A DNA stretch of 6,742 nt. Origin: Candidatus Poribacteria bacterium (lineage in GTDB: Bacteria; Poribacteria; WGA-4E; WGA-3G). Positions 6,505 to 6,742 of the stretch are shown piece after piece. Each line of letters starts with the position of its first letter. Position 1 is the first letter of the stretch. The notes below the pieces were generated by a model that saw nothing but the letters and a program-made list of their open reading frames with translations, made no database searches and was not told the DNA's origin. The stretch covers positions 1 to 6,742 of the forward strand of contig RKRO01000293.1 of assembly GCA_007571355.1 (NCBI GenBank), given 5' to 3'. The position numbers were made by a program, and so were the translations under genes.

Positions 6505-6517
6505 ATTATTTTTCTAT

Positions 6518-6523
6518 TCCTTT
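6518..6523 (-). promoter_or_regulatory. ribosome binding site of the receptor
   Basis: AAAGGA on the minus strand lies 13 bases before ATG 6504, a long gap. The inner ATG at 6486 has GAGAGG about ten bases upstream, so either start is possible. The choice changes only the first six residues before the signal peptide core. Confidence 0.4.
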
Positions 6524-6547
6524 AGGCAAACTTGAAATCCTCACGTA

Positions 6548-6569
6548 GTTTGATAGAAGACTTTCAAAC
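6548..6569. repeat. inverted repeat in the receptor leader
   Basis: Six-base arms GTTTGA (6548-6553) and TCAAAC (6564-6569) enclose ten bases. It lies 44-65 bases upstream of the receptor start, within the predicted leader RNA. It has no T-run and low GC, so it is more likely an operator or a weak RNA fold than a terminator. Confidence 0.35.
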
Positions 6570-6631
6570 GCGCACACGGATTTGGCGATAATCAATCTAT
6601 AACTGCAGCGCGCCGAAAGGTGCTTCTCCCA

Positions 6632-6656
6632 CTATTCCATTTTCAGTCCTATTCCA
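6632..6656 (-). promoter_or_regulatory. direct repeat TGGAATAG x2 near the receptor promoter
   Basis: On the minus strand TGGAATAG is found at 6656-6649 and 6639-6632, nine bases apart. A shorter copy, GGAATAG, occurs at 6520-6514 beside the ribosome site. The pair begins about a dozen bases after the TATAAT box, where a repressor would act. The spacing of 17 differs from the 11-base spacing of Pho boxes. The identity of any binding protein is unknown. Confidence 0.35.
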
Positions 6657-6667
6657 ACGATAAAAGA

Positions 6668-6673
6668 ATTATA
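6668..6673 (-). promoter_or_regulatory. TATAAT -10 box of the receptor gene
   Basis: An exact TATAAT on the minus strand would start transcription near 6661, giving a leader of about 157 bases. No -35 match is visible at 16-18 bases upstream (the sequence is T-rich with CACATT). Promoter activity would depend on the A/T tracts further upstream or on an activator. Confidence 0.4.
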
Positions 6674-6699
6674 ACGCCTGAATGCAACAAAAATGTGTG

Positions 6700-6719
6700 T
6701 TTTTTTTGCCAAAAAAAAA
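6700..6719. repeat. A/T tract pair, possible UP element
   Basis: Eight T, then GCC, then nine A form a near-symmetric tract. Relative to a start near 6661 it covers about -39 to -58, the usual place of an UP element that contacts the RNA polymerase alpha subunit. It may also simply bend the DNA or end an upstream transcript. Confidence 0.35.
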
Positions 6720-6742
6720 TAGAAAAGATACCGAATACTCAG

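Noticed and set aside
6505..6742. Cobalamin or other riboswitch in front of the receptor
   Set aside because: The long leader invites the idea, but I do not see the conserved cobalamin box or any other aptamer core I know.
1..6742. CRISPR array, tRNA, rRNA or insertion sequence
   Set aside because: No regularly spaced repeats, cloverleaf, rRNA-like stretch or transposase was seen on either strand.

Overview
The window carries four genes, all read from the minus strand, so transcription runs from high to low coordinates. They are a large TonB-dependent outer-membrane receptor, a right-handed beta-helix-like lipoprotein, a small lipoprotein, and a TonB-type energy transducer. The organism is Gram-negative (didermic): it has TonB, a TonB-dependent receptor and two lipoprotein signal peptides. 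Base composition is moderate and A-rich Shine-Dalgarno sites (AAAGGA, AAGGAG) precede three of the starts. Short GC-rich hairpins sit in the spacers. From memory this style resembles uncultivated lineages such as Poribacteria or Latescibacteria, but the sequence does not prove it and I hold it weakly.

Layout from the right edge. Bases 6742-6505 are the receptor leader, with A/T tracts, a consensus TATAAT box and a direct repeat TGGAATAG. Bases 6504-3643 encode the receptor: signal peptide, carboxypeptidase-regulatory-like domain, plug and barrel. Bases 3642-3403 are a spacer with a perfect GC-rich hairpin and a weak promoter candidate. Bases 3402-1990 encode the beta-helix lipoprotein; a longer reading from GTG 3459 is open but lacks a ribosome binding site. 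Bases 2003-1485 encode the small lipoprotein, which starts 14 bases inside the gene before it. Bases 1484-1265 are a spacer with several inverted repeats. Bases 1264-392 encode TonB. Bases 391-1 are non-coding, with a possible terminator and, at the edge, what looks like half of another hairpin.

How they may work together (inference). The receptor would import a ligand across the outer membrane, powered by TonB. The beta-helix lipoprotein would bind or gate the ligand beside the receptor, a role like that of SusD but on an unrelated fold. The small lipoprotein would be a tightly co-translated accessory. No ExbB/ExbD, enzyme, ABC transporter or regulator lies inside the window, so the substrate cannot be read from it. 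There are no RNA genes, CRISPR arrays or insertion sequences that I can support.
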